DNA of 64,000 nt, taken from Triatoma infestans. Taxonomy: Eukaryota; Arthropoda; Insecta; Hemiptera; Reduviidae. The DNA is taken from assembly GCA_011037195.1 (NCBI GenBank), contig JAAEAF010002323.1:62001-126000 (forward strand), written 5' to 3'. Numbering within the stretch: position 1 is the stretch's first letter; each line of letters starts with the position of its first letter. A program made the position numbers and the translations under genes. Below the pieces are notes generated by a model, which was not told where the DNA came from, ran no database searches, and worked only from the letters and a program-made list of their open reading frames with translations. Positions 1 to 10,655 of the stretch are shown here, piece after piece.

Positions 1-2244
1 TTTAACATAGTCATTCGTTCAGTTTTGTAGTGCTTATGATTTCGACATGTTCTTGTGAAGGATTGGGAGAAGGCGGAACTATTCCACGAGGGCAAACCAA
101 CCAACTCCCGCCCACCTTAAAAGAAATGTTTGGAAAAATCTATATCTTCCCTGCTAACACGCGACCCCCACGAGTCCATTCCTGAGCACGTGACCGCAGA
201 GCAAGCTCTCACGTTCCCATGGTACCATTTTTTAGGAGTCCCTGCTAGAATCGCCTACTTAAAGGCCTAGAATGGTCACCGGCCCGATCTTGAACAGGCA
301 AGCCTGTCCATAAGCCTACGGTTTTGCAACACTCTCCTGACAAGGCCGGGACTTTGCCCTGCCATTCAGATGAAGCGGGTATTCCGTACCCAAAGTGTGA
401 TTTCGACATCTATGAAACTGCACTTCATTCGTGAATGAATATCGTTAATAAAATAAAAATGAATATGCTTCAGGGTGCTCGCAAAGAACTTTCGCCGCCA
501 GGATTGTTTAATAATTTTTTTCAATGAACATTAAGTTCTTTATGATTGTCGAAATCGTAGAAGCTTCTCCGTCTCAAAAGTGGTGTCAGATTTTTTTCTA
601 GATGCCTTACAATAAGTATTATTGTTCGAGAAACTTTCTCTCTCTTAAAGCTATTTTGTATAATGGAATATAGTTTTCTAGTCTTTTTTTAAATTTTTTC
701 TTGAAGAAATTCACCTCAACCAGCAACAAGTGGCTGGAGACTTCTTGCTACCAATACCTGCTACATCTGCGCTATGCTTTTTCCTAACGAGTTCTTGATC
801 GTCCTTCTAGGCGCCTATCTGTACGCTACTGAAGATTAGACTACAATCTTAAAGAAACTACTTCCTCTCAAGGGTTGACCACTACCGAATTCTAGTTTCT
901 TTATTTCTAGATTTCACATGCTACATATTATCTTTGGAATATTGTATACTCCTATCATTTATTTAACCAATTGTCTGAATTACATAATGGTATCTGAGTG
1001 TATGTCTATCAGAAAACTGGCAAGAATGGGTATAAAAATTATTGTGTTCTAGTATAAAGAATGAGATCCATATCACTAATTAGAAATGATCTTATGAGGA
1101 CCTGAAATAAACGCAACTATTTACAAGATTAGAGACTGAGTTAGCGAGCGACTAGAGACTTGTTGGCTGAAGCTTGATAAAACAAAAAAAAAAATTATCA
1201 AAAAATATTATAAATTAAAAATAAATACATAAAATGATTAGACAGAAAACTACTAATTCGAACTTTTTCCAGAAAATTTTTCTTGGGTTTTTTTTTTGGG
1301 AGGGGAGAACTGCATTACGTTTACTGCGTTTCACCGGGTATCACTGATGCAATTTCCCGGTGTATCATTTTCTAGCGATGCATTATGGGCAGATAATATT
1401 CAGTAAAATTTTAAAGAAAATATATCATTAGAACAGTGATGCACTAATAAAAACTTATTGAAGGTGGAGAGAAAGTAAACCAGAAAACACGACCAGGAAT
1501 ATTGTCACAATTACGTTCAAAATGGATTAGGGCTTCGATTTACCTGAAAATTACAATTTTTTTATCATGTTTTCCTAGTGGTAAATTTACTTTTGAAACA
1601 AGCATTTTATTGGGCGCAGACAGTGATTAACATACTGAATTCCGTGCTATGACAAACAAGTCTCCCTTGACACCAAAGAGAAGAATATTCCATTCTTTTT
1701 TCCTAGAAACCGCTCTATAGAGCATGCAGAAGCGTGGACCATAAAGAAAAGAGGTGGCAATAAATTATAAGCGCTTGGAAATGGATTTCTGGAAGCGGAG
1801 CAGCGGTATTGCTAGGGCGATATGTGTTTAACATGAGATAAAGAAAAAAGGCAAAAGTAGAAGAGCTATCCTCCAGCTCAGTGGCAATAGGAAGTTGTTG
1901 TGTTAAGGGAACATTATGTAAATGAAGAGAGAGCGATGATCCAAAAAAGCTCTTAGAAATGCGGGCAACCGAAGAAGCGAAAATGTCGGAGGTCTTATGG
2001 AAGAAAATATGGAAAGAGGGCTCCTGGAGGGATTGAATAAATCTATATAATATATATATGATATATAATGCCGTGTGTGACAATTCTTGTCATTAAGTCC
2101 AAAAAAAAAAAAAAAGCATTGATATAAATTTGGAATTTATAAGAATGGAGTGAGAGAGATAAGCCATTCTGATTCGCGATTAGAGTGTTTTAATGAATAA
2201 TTTAATATGGTTGACAACATGAGTAAAGTTTTTTTTTTTGTATG
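1..2244. other. AT-rich spacer, no recognisable gene
   Basis: I see no protein-coding similarity, tRNA or structured repeat here. Short open frames (for example one of 122 codons on the minus strand at 1715-2083) have no recognisable domain and an AT-rich, low-complexity composition. Positions 1120-1170 faintly resemble the GAGCGA-rich part of a repeat near 63.4 kb. Confidence 0.5.
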
Positions 2245-2329
2245 TATAATTTACTTTGTTGTTGTGGTTTGATTCCGCAGAGCTGGAAAGCATAAGAGAT
2301 ATTTCCCATGATAACCTGCTTCTTTTTGT

Positions 2330-2376
2330 GGTCATACACAGGTTTCGAGCGTTCGCCCATCATCAGGGCGACACTG
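2330..2376 (-). ncRNA. Degenerate hammerhead-like motif (R1 left arm)
   Basis: Read on the minus strand the core is CTGATGA, one extra T, stem II GGGCG-AA-CGCTC, then GAAA. The expected ACCGGTC cleavage segment is changed to ACCTGTG, so stem III and the cleavage nucleotide are damaged. Probably inactive. Confidence 0.5.
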
Positions 2377-2471
2377 CTTTTTGTCAAACAGTGTGATAAC
2401 ATAGATTTACACAGAGCAAATTTAGTTAATACACTCAGTGTATCTATGTTATCACACTGTATGATTAAAAG

Positions 2472-2510
2472 CATCCTGGTGATGGGCGAACGCCCGAAAC
2501 CGGTGCATGA
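2472..2510 (+). ncRNA. Degenerate hammerhead-like motif (R1 right arm)
   Basis: CTGGTGA replaces CTGANGA (the invariant A6 is G). Stem II GGGCG-AA-CGCCC, GAAA and palindromic ACCGGT are kept, but the base at the cleavage position is G, not A, C or T. Probably inactive. Confidence 0.5.
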
Positions 2511-2909
2511 CCACAAAAAAGAAGCAGTGAAAGGAGCGGGAAATATCTCTGATATAATTTACTTTATTAATCAGTTTATACGTAGGGTATTCAAAACTAT
2601 AATTTGTTGATTAATAAGTTATTGATTATAAAAAAAATATAAATGATACCATTTTTTACAGTAACATAGTATTTATTGACATGGTATGGTTGGAACGAAG
2701 CGCGCCCTTGCTTTAAAACGGAGGAATGTTGACTGTGTATCTGTGAGTGGAACATCAACAGAGCTACAAGCAGCCACATCAAATCCCATTTAGCTCTAAC
2801 CAGTGGTCCGTTTTTAATCGGAGAAAAAGGGAGTTAATGACCGGTTTTATGTTATCAGCTGGTGCCGGCACCAGAGTTGTCCAGAGTTCCTACTACACTA
2901 ATGGGATTG

Positions 2910-2910
<1 letters not shown>

Positions 2911-2946
<36 letters not shown>

Positions 2947-2966
2947 GTGTGTGTGTGTGTGTGTGT
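2911..2966. repeat. (TA)n followed by (GT)n microsatellite
   Basis: About 15 TA units run directly into about 11 GT units. The frame of 73 codons reported across it simply translates the repeat. Confidence 0.95.
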
Positions 2967-4305
2967 AACGTACAGTCATCCGCCTTGCAAAATGTGTGTA
3001 AACATTATTATTTGTTCTGGCCTCCCTTTTTGTTATAGACTAATTTTACTTTAAAAAAAACCTAAAAAATACTATATTTACTCTGTTTGTTTTTATTTCA
3101 CCGCTTGAACCACTTAGATTTTGTTTTTCTGTGGTTCTATAACTCAATTTCTTTTTGCATACATTTAGAAAAATCATTATTTAAATTTTTCTGCTTCGCT
3201 AAAGTTTATTTCTAGTTTTAACTGATAGCTAAAATCTTTTTCATACACACCGTAGGAAATATTTATAATTTAATCAGAATTTTGTGGTTCAAATTTTTCG
3301 GGCAATACGTATTAAAAAATGCATTGGAAAATACATTCATATAATTGGGCATTCTCAGCACGACAAAATAAAGTGTTTTAATTAACGCCAAAAAATATAT
3401 TATATACTTACCGATAATTAAAAGTTTCAAATAATTTTTATTGTCCGCACAGAAGAATTACTGTCTTTTAATTTACTATTATCAAATGTAATTCTTAGGT
3501 TTAGCTGCATTTTCTACCAGCAGTTTTTTGCATAATCACACAATAAATAATGTAGCGATCAGATAGATGCTGGTTTTTATTTACTATTTTGTTTTCATTC
3601 GGCGAAAAAAAACAAATACTCTAAAAATTTTTGTTTAAAAAAAAATAAAAGTAAATTAAAGTTTAAAAATAATTTTAATCAACAGAATTGATAATGTCTA
3701 TTAATTTAAATAAACAATTCATTGGCTAAGATAATAAAATTTATTAAAGTACTTAATTTATGTGGTACTTTATACGTCATAGCATGCAGTTCTTATTATT
3801 CTTGGCCTGTTTCGAATGGATTTTCATCCATTGTCAAAGCAAATTTATTAAGTTTTTGTAGAGAGTTCACTGCAACGCAGTGTTTCTGTTTCACTCGACA
3901 CTTGTTGGTTTGTTGATCAACATATAATTGCATGCTACGGCGGATAAAATCCCAGTTGTTATCCAGCATCTAGAAATAACTTTTACTACTTCGAGGCTGT
4001 TTTCCCAACAACTCTGAGTTAGGTGAATGCCCGATGGCAAGCTAACATAAGATATGGAGGTTAAAATTTACAAACATCGATTACTCCAATGGTATCTTTA
4101 TAAATAGATAATTTTTCCAAACTATGTCGATTTATTTCAATCCAAGTTCAATTTATTTCAATTTTAATAAATAATTTTTTTTTTGTTCTTTTTAGAAGAA
4201 ATATGTACATAGGTATGTACTACTTAATACCTATTTTAAACATTATTTTAGTAATGGATTCGAGCTACTTAAATTTGAGCTATAAAGTAAAAGTAAAGTA
4301 ATGCC
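2967..4305. other. AT-rich spacer
   Basis: No coding similarity is seen. The only structured motif is a weak hammerhead-like relic near 3.80-3.84 kb, listed separately. Confidence 0.5.
3803..3842 (-). ncRNA. Very degenerate hammerhead-like relic
   Basis: On the minus strand the order is TTTGACAA, a perfect hairpin TGGAT-GAAA-ATCCA, then TTCGAAAC. Layout and GAAAC box resemble the other ribozyme motifs in this window, but G8 and the 5' core bases are altered and no cleavage site can be assigned. Confidence 0.25.
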
Positions 4306-4309
4306 TATT

Positions 4310-4490
4310 TTCTTTCAGGCGGGCTTAACGTCCAACTACTAAATTAGGTGTCGTGGACGGAAGCGGAAGCACTTGCTTTACTATTAACATTTTTTAAACA
4401 AGTATAATGTTTAGCAGTTATACGCGGGTCTTGAACTGCGGTCCTCCCACACGTCCATGCTCACAACCACTACACCAACACCCACCCCTA
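4310..4490 (-). mobile_element. tRNA-derived SINE (SINE-3)
   Basis: Read on the minus strand it starts with a tRNA-like head: an A-box-like TGGTGTAGTGGTTGTGAGC and a B-box-like GCAGTTCAAGACCCG about 30 nt further on. These are the two internal RNA polymerase III promoter elements of tRNA-derived SINEs. The remainder (4310-4420) is tRNA-unrelated body. No clear target duplication was found. It is not a tRNA gene because no acceptor-stem partner or 3' half is present. Confidence 0.6.
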
Positions 4491-4794
4491 AATTTGAGCT
4501 ATATTTAGCTAGTCAAGCTCATAAAATATACTTAGTGATGAGGTGTATAAAAAAACAATACCGTTTTTCTAACTAAAGAATTTCCATGGACTTTAAAACC
4601 CACCCATATCGGATTTTTACAAGCACTATATTATATTTATGTTATTAACCTTTAGATTATGTAGAGTATTTCTATACATATTATGTTCCCTTCAAATATT
4701 CAATTCAAAGATGAACTTTTTAAGAAAAACCATGACTGTGTCTTACGATATATTATTACTATTACGTCAACTGGAAAAAAGTGGACAGCTGTTG

Positions 4795-5385
4795 AAGTAC
4801 ACGTGCTCTATGTGTAATGGAAGGGGAAGATGTCTTTGATCAGCTTAGTGCCCGGCATTTTTTACAAATTTTAAAAGTGGTGATACGGCTCTACAAAGAA
4901 AGACAGGCTCAGGGCGGCCATCATGATTGATTGGAATCTATGGGAAGCGTCGAGTCAATTCTAACCAGAAGTATGTGCACTTGCTACAGAACTGACAGTG
5001 TCTAAAAACATAGTTTGACCTCCAAGCTATGGGGAAGGTATAAAATATTTAGGATAGTACCGCATGAAATAACACCTCAACAAGCCGTCAGCAGAATGGA
5101 TACTTGCCAACTTGTCTTTAAAAAAACATGTGACATGCACTTCTATAAAAGAATAGTGACATGTGATGAGGAGCTAAATTTTGAGACAGGTGGTCAATGG
5201 TTGGATTGCGGTCAAACGGCATTTCCGACTGGCACAAGAGGGGAATTTGAGAAAAAGTTCTCATACTCCGATCTTTACTGCCAACAACAAGGTAGAATGT
5301 ACTCAGAAAATGGCCCATCACTATCCACTTTTGGTCAAACGCATACAGGTTTTGTTGCATTCACTCTATAGTTCTACTTAGCTCC
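4795..5385 (+). pseudogene. mariner-family transposase relic
   Basis: Mariner (IS630/Tc1-mariner) transposases cut and paste DNA at TA sites using a D,D34D active site. In several frames this stretch gives the usual mariner order: a helix-turn-helix tail read as FKSGDTALQRKTGSGRPS near 4868-4922, LQAMGKV plus a broken WVPHE-like motif near 5020-5070, then RMDTCQ and RIVTCDE near 5092-5175, where the D of TCDE would be the first catalytic aspartate. Frameshifts and stops separate the blocks. The second and third catalytic residues are not recognisable and the C-terminal half appears lost. I found no terminal inverted repeats. A dead fossil, not a gene. Confidence 0.7.
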
Positions 5386-5889
5386 ATCCAATTGTTTCAG
5401 TCTATTGGGCACTTATTTTGCGGGTTAAAATTTAATGACTTCACCGAAGTTGATATTTACCCCGATTTTTTTATATATACATAGACTAGATTAAACTAGA
5501 TTGAAAAAAAGAGGTGGTAAAAACCTTATTTCAACGCGACCTAAACAAGGAGGTCTGTTGTGGAGGTTATTATCGAACTTACAAAATCGGCAAGCTGGGG
5601 CATGTGTCAATCTAGCCTACAATGCTCCCGCCCCATCAGTAGACCTATAATTATTATCCTTATAATCTTTCGGCTATGGTTAAGATAGGTGTCTAGTAAA
5701 CTTAGACGAGTGTTTCTCATTGAAGAGCTTTTCCTACCTCTAGTGTCTTGGTATTCCTTTCCACCATTACAAATGCTGGTACTCCATCCTTTGATGGATG
5801 CTTGAATAAGGCGCAGAAAGATACAGAGCCTATGAAATATCCTTCTCGCCTTCCCTTGCCAGTTAATATTTAGATTACATTTAATTATT
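5386..5889. other. AT-rich spacer
   Basis: Nothing recognisable. A phrase near 5585-5605 (GGCAAGCTGGGGCATGTG) recalls the LINE 3' end at 29.77 kb but is too short to call. Confidence 0.4.
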
Positions 5890-5950
5890 ATTTATTTGTT
5901 ATGTTGTAAATTGGATTTTGAGGTTCGGTCATACAAAAGAACTCTTTTTA

Positions 5951-6001
5951 AATTTCTACCGACGTTTCGTCAAATTTATTGCCTTCTTCAGGATAAAAAT
6001 T
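5951..6001 (-). ncRNA. Type-I hammerhead ribozyme motif (P2 left arm)
   Basis: The minus strand gives stem I, CTGAAGA, an extra A, stem II GGCAA-TAAAT-TTGAC, GAAA, ACGTC, then the other stem I strand. Stem I pairs over about 10 bp with G-U pairs. One stem II base is changed (GAC against GCC in the partner arm). The cleavage site would follow ACGTC. Core identity is seen; activity is inferred. Confidence 0.75.
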
Positions 6002-6141
6002 GCCAATTAGAATTCCAGTAGTAATTAATCTAGTTTAACCTTTGACACACCATTAAACTTGAACAAGTGTTCTACCATCAACACTTGGTGATGGTATGTC
6101 ACAGGTTAAACTAGATTAATTACTACTGGAATTCTAACTGG

Positions 6142-6194
6142 AAATTTTTACCCTGAAGAAGGCAATAAATTTGCCGAAACGTCGGTAGAAATTT
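6142..6194 (+). ncRNA. Type-I hammerhead ribozyme motif, best preserved (P2 right arm)
   Basis: Stem I strands 6142-6152 and 6184-6194 pair over 11 bp (one G-U). Between them are CTGAAGA (6153-6159), one extra A, stem II GGCAA-TAAAT-TTGCC (5 perfect pairs), GAAA (6176-6179) and the two-pair palindromic stem III ACGT. Cleavage is expected after C6183. All invariant core bases known for hammerheads (C3, U4, G5, A6, G8, A9, G12, A13, A14) are present. The extra base before stem II occurs in every copy in this window, so it looks like a family trait. A stem III this short is known from Penelope-associated hammerheads, which are thought to work best as dimers. Confidence 0.85.
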
Positions 6195-6290
6195 AAAAAG
6201 AGTTCTTTTGTATGACCGAACCTCAAAATCAAATTTACAACATTGAATATAGCGGTCGTAACGAACACCAAATACATCAATTTATTTGTT

Positions 6291-6438
6291 GTGGTGGTTG
6301 GTTCCGCAGAGTGTGAAACTAAGTTACTCTCGAGTCTGTGTTGTCACACTGTCTGAAAAACGCATCCTGAAGATGGGCGACGCCCGAAACCGGTCGATGA
6401 CCACAAAATGAAGCGGGCTACCACGGAAAATGTCTCTG
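6291..6438 (+). mobile_element. Small retrozyme-like element, family R (copy R2)
   Basis: A 148-bp element bounded by perfect 15-bp direct repeats ATCAATTTATTTGTT (6276-6290 and 6439-6453). It starts with the family tail GTGGTGGTTGGTTCCGCAG and ends at TGTCTCTG, the same two boundaries as R1. It keeps one full hammerhead core on the plus strand and has lost most of the left arm. Confidence 0.8.
6363..6399 (+). ncRNA. Type-I hammerhead ribozyme motif (R2)
   Basis: CATC (6363-6366) pairs with GATG (6396-6399) as the inner stem I. CTGAAGA (6367-6373), an extra T, stem II GGGC-GAC-GCCC, GAAA (6386-6389) and the 3-pair palindromic stem III ACCGGT follow. Cleavage is expected after C6395. Every invariant core base is present. 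Confidence 0.75.
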
Positions 6439-6453
6439 ATCAATTTATTTGTT

Positions 6454-8987
6454 ATGTTTGTCCTGGCCTAACGCCAGCTTTTGTCATCAGCTCCTATTCT
6501 TGATTATAATCATTTTATTTTATTTTTTCAATTTTATTTCAAGGAAATGAATTTATTTCGTACAAGGAAATAGCAGATTTTATTTTTATTTAATAGTTTT
6601 AAAAACTTAGAACATGCCTGATTCAATAAATGCATAGAGCAAAGCTAGGAGAGATGACAAGGGTAGGAGAGAAGACGCAGGCTTTGCTTCTCTTGTTTGC
6701 CACCACGTGACGTCATGCAAGTTAGTCGAAGAGTAGAGAGAACAAATATTGTAAATTTGTTTAGTTATTTTGTGTGTTCTTCTGTGTTCTACGAACATTT
6801 ATACGCATCAGCTATATCTGGTAAATACCTGAATTTTCATAACGCTTAGTAAATTTTTTTTTTTATACACTATATTAATTGCAATTGAAATGAAGATTTC
6901 CTGCTGCCGTTAAAGTGGACTGGTAGACATAGTGTTTACCAAGTTTCATGTCGATCAACCTGTTGCCTTCACAGAGGAGAGGTCTCCTACCTATGGAGCG
7001 TCATCTATCCTACCATAGTAGGAAAGACTGCCAAATGTAGTGTATTTGTATTTTGTTTCTGGAATAAATGAGAATGTCTTTATTTTGAAAAATAACATTT
7101 TTTCGCAGATAATGGTAGTTGACATATGTTTTATAAGCATTATCTCTTTAATATATCTCCTATATTTTGATACAGGGCATAACTTTGAAATGTGCATCAT
7201 CTCTCCTAGCTTTACCCTATAAAAATTTATTTAAAGAAAAGTATTAAAAGGGAGCCTTTAATTATAATGTTTTACCACAAAATAACTTCGGTGAAAAAAA
7301 CAAAGGGAGATTAGTTTCTTTGGTAACAAAACTTTAGGGAGGATTCGGACAATCCTTCACGGTCAGCACCCTCTGTTACCATGGCAATCAGTAAACCGTT
7401 GGGAGTAATGGCATCTCTTCTCCCATTATTATTTGTATTTTCTCTCAGTTCTAAGAGAACGGTAATAGGGGCCAGGCAAAACTGGGAGAAATACAGACAA
7501 GGGAGGTTTATGGGGGGATTAGAACAGAGGACGTTGCAATATTTGCATTCATTACTCTTGCCCCTCTACACTCCAATGAATACTTCCTACCTATTTGGCG
7601 CTGTCACGCCACAATGTCCAAGGATTAGCTTGTCTAAACGTGGGCAGGTTTTTTTCACTCCATCTCCTTTGCAATAAATCTCAATTTATTATGTTAATAT
7701 CAATTTCTTTTCAAAAATGAATGGCATTGTAACGGAATAATTATTGTAGGTATATAAGTTTATTGTTATATTACTTAATATAACTTAGTAAGAAACTACT
7801 ATTCCGTTTTTAATGGTAATCATAAGGCTAAAATATATGTATAGTTTTTACTGAATGAATCTTCTATGAAAAATGGAATGCTCCCTTCACCAGAGCTCCT
7901 GCCACTTAAACAGCAAAAATAAATATTTGTTAACACCATAAACAATGAAACTTAATATTTATCGAAATATTAAAATATCTTTTCACCTTAAGTTTTCCTT
8001 GTTATAAGTTTGTACATATTGTGATCGGGCAGATTTTGCGAAATTAATTTTTACACAGAAATATAAATTTTTGGATTCTCCTAAATGTTTATAGAAACCA
8101 ATCTTAATCTCTCTTTTTCTTTACTCTGTGTGATTTTGAAAATAAACAGTATAACTGAAAAACGAAGAAGTAGCCAAATCAAAAGATCAGTCATGAGATT
8201 TTGTTTAAATTCAGTCACGGGAACGGCCTTTTACGGATTTTTTTTTTTTTTTATGATTTTGTCAAGAGACTTCTTTAATGTTTCATGGAATGATCTAAAT
8301 TTTACTACACATAGAAATGCCTATTATTTTTTTTTGAAAAATTGCTTTATTTTACTCCCTTCTTCATTTATTTTGAAGAAAATTGTTGAGAAGTTGTGAT
8401 AGTAAGACTTATCTCTATATTTATCAGTTGAATAAATAATAAGATTCCACTGAGTATTCAGGTTTTAAGGACAAGTGTATTTATAAAAATTTTTGAGTGA
8501 TAAAAATCAGAAGATTCTTTATAGCAATCATGTATAGGATATTTCGTTCCTGTTCAAACTTACTTTGTATTATATACGTAATTGTGGAATTGCAGAGGTG
8601 CTCAGAACTGGATTTACATAGCATTTTCTCCAGCGACCTATCTCCAAGGTCGTAGGTTTGCCCATATAGAACGTAAGCGAACTCAACGAGAGTTTTTATT
8701 TTATTTTTTCTATAACAGTTAAAACTATTTTAGAATATACAAAAACTGGTAAGAATTTGGTTGGTAACCTCTAAGAGATTGTTATTAAATAATGGGGAAA
8801 ATTTAACTTCATAAAGGTTATAGATCCTTCATGTTGAAGTGAAACAAAATTCTTTTTTCGAGATTTAATTTATTGTTTTGTTACAGTTGTAAATTTAAAA
8901 AAAAAAATAATTATTGTTAAATTGATTTCAAAATAAATTATTAAAACAATTAGGTAGTTTGAGAATTTCTATTTTATTTTAATGACC
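6454..8987. other. AT-rich spacer without supported genes
   Basis: I see no TE or coding similarity. The 98-codon plus-strand frame at 7381-7677 and the 104-codon frame at 8085-8399 have no recognisable domain or partner exons, and I do not call them genes. Confidence 0.45.
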
Positions 8988-9610
8988 AGTAATGACATGG
9001 CAAGGTCATAGCAATGTCAAACCTTCACAACACATAACAAAGAAAGAATAATTTATAACTAGTGGCCTAGCCGGCTGCTGTCTTCAAGACAAGGCCGCAG
9101 CCAAACAAACAAAACCAAGGGTCAATACTTTACATCAAAGCAAGCACCGATAAGCTGGCCACTGACCTAAATCGCTGGTCACCGAACTAACCAAGGTCGC
9201 ACACTAGGACAGATGTCTTGGTGTGAGTGTTGCTAACACTAATATATAAACTTTGCCCCATTGGAAGAGGGGATGATTATACTTCAGTACGTCTTCAAGA
9301 TCATTATACGAGCAGCAGTTCCGCGTCCCTATACAGTTTTTATTTATACTTATTTCCTTAGTTGTGCATCTTAGTTCATTTATTTTAATCATTCTAAATT
9401 ATTAGTTATTTATCTCTCCTATTTATTTCTAAGTATTTCTTGTTAATAGTTACCATCTCACGTTTAAATTATTGTACAAATACAGTCTATTTTTATAAAT
9501 TCCATGTTAATAATTCGAGCACTAACTCCCAAAAATCTCTAAACTAACTTCCGCCCTCTTCAAGACATTTACTACATACCTCAGGAATCACAATAAACGA
9601 TTCCACTACA
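8988..9610 (+). mobile_element. Solo LTR, family A (A1)
   Basis: A copy of the long terminal repeat family that begins TGTAATGACATGG and ends CGATTCCATTACA; here the ends read AGTAATGACA and CCACTACA. No internal retrotransposon region follows. The flanks GACC and CGCC do not match well, so its target duplication has decayed, or the element inserted at the edge of the SINE that starts at 9611. A TATA-like sequence near 9241-9250 supports this orientation only weakly. Confidence 0.8.
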
Positions 9611-9877
9611 CGCCTCACGCATTGGTCTAGTGGCTACTACAATCGTCTTTGGTGCGAGAATTTAGGGTATTTTTTCCCGGTGAATGCAAAGACGATGATG
9701 AACCAGTATCGTGAGAAAAATTGGGAAGCTACATGAGTAGGGTACCAATGTAGTGAAGACCAGAACTAAACGGTGATAGGATCGGTGGCTCGTTCATTCA
9801 AATCACGTCCCCCCCACTCAAAATCATCGGGCAAGTCTTGGCCCCTTCTTGGGTTCGTGCGCCAAAGGTGTCTACTT
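9611..9877 (+). mobile_element. tRNA-derived SINE-1, copy a
   Basis: The head CCTCACGCATTGGTCTAGTGG is tRNA-like (A box) and is followed by a decayed B-box region. The rest aligns throughout with the better copy at 10382-10641, ending in CTTGGCCCCTTCTTGGG and GCGCCAAAGG. The A-rich tail is lost. LTR A1 touches its 5' edge exactly. Confidence 0.75.
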
Positions 9878-10367
9878 TATTGTAATATTATGAATTATAT
9901 TAACAATTTCATCTAAACCTTAAAATTTGTTTAATAGAAAGTTGGCCTCAAAATTTTTATCTATAATCTCTAGAGATTAAAAGTAAAATTTGTCCACTAG
10001 TAGAACAATTGTCACATTATTAAATAGTTTTAGAAGAATTATAATTTTTTGTGTGCTATGTTGGTATTCTCTGCTCAAAAAAATTAAACTGGACCCATAT
10101 CATTATTTCACTTTTGAAAGCGTTGTTATTTATTAGAGTTGTTATTTTACTATTAAGTAAATAGGCAAAGAAACGCCCTGTTATATTTATTCTGCCAATA
10201 AATCTATAAGTTGCGTAAAATGTGTGTAATTATTATATAGACTTTCTAACTTGAAATGGTATCGTTAACATCCTGAATTTAATCATACAGACGGTCGAAT
10301 CAAAATTCTGCTCTTGACATCCTTCTTTTTAAGTTAATTTAGCTATTGAAAAATATCAGGATCTGAT
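9878..10367. other. AT-rich spacer
   Basis: Nothing recognisable. Confidence 0.5.
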
Positions 10368-10381
10368 TATCAGAATCTACT

Positions 10382-10641
10382 TTCTTTTTTTTTCTATGGC
10401 GCAACAGCCCATGAAGGGCCAAGGCTTGCAGACGGCGATTTGAATAGTGGGGCGTGTGGTAAGCACGCCGCAGTTCCCACGCCGTTAGTTCTGGCCTTTG
10501 GGTACCTAGGGTGCTACTAACTGTACTTCCTAAGTTTTATCACGATGCTGGGTCAACAACGACTTTGCCCTCACGGGAATCGAACCCTGAATTCTCGCAA
10601 GAAAGGCGAGTGCGCTAGCCACTAGACCAACGCGTGAGGAC
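10382..10641 (-). mobile_element. tRNA-derived SINE-1, copy b, with target duplication
   Basis: Flanked by perfect 14-bp direct repeats TATCAGAATCTACT (10368-10381 and 10642-10655). Read on the minus strand it starts CCTCACGCGTTGGTCTAGTGG (A box), has the B box GGGTTCGATTCCC, a tRNA-unrelated body, and ends in an A-rich tail (the T run at 10382-10394). The pol III boxes and target duplication mark it as a retroposed SINE, the best preserved of three copies here. Confidence 0.9.
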
Positions 10642-10655
10642 TATCAGAATCTACT

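Larger units (their letters stand above)
2258..2552. mobile_element. Penelope-like inverted-repeat element, family R (copy R1)
   Basis: A 295-bp element lies between 13-bp direct repeats TATAATTTACTTT (2245-2257 and 2553-2565), read as its target-site duplication. The left part (a 34-nt tail beginning GTTGTTGTGG, then a hammerhead-like core on the minus strand) is followed by an inverted, shorter copy carrying the same core on the plus strand. The left end has the tail and the right end stops at the inner boundary (ATCTCTGA). The same asymmetric plan recurs in R2, R4 and R6. Placement among Penelope-like elements is inference from tail, TSD length and ribozyme; no reverse transcriptase is encoded. 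Confidence 0.75.
5901..6279. mobile_element. Palindromic Penelope-like element with two hammerhead motifs (P2)
   Basis: Two long arms (5901-about 6060 and about 6090-6243) are near-perfect inverted copies around a short spacer, so the transcript would fold into a hairpin of roughly 150 bp. Each arm carries a hammerhead core close to its outer end. Beyond the right arm lies a 36-nt tail (6244-6279) with no counterpart on the left. Direct repeats ATTTATTTGTT (5890-5900 and 6280-6290) fit an 11-bp target duplication. No protein is encoded, so it would have needed enzymes from an autonomous element. A second element (R2) sits exactly at its right target duplication. Confidence 0.8.

Noticed and set aside
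2308..2610. 100-codon plus-strand frame and 104-codon minus-strand frame over the same hairpin
   Set aside because: Both are translations of the R1 inverted repeat.
4425..4490. Possible tRNA gene on the minus strand
   Set aside because: Same reason: tRNA-like head of a SINE without an acceptor-stem partner.
7381..7677. 98-codon frame on the plus strand with a hydrophobic N-terminus
   Set aside because: No recognisable domain, homologous block or convincing splice context; could be chance.
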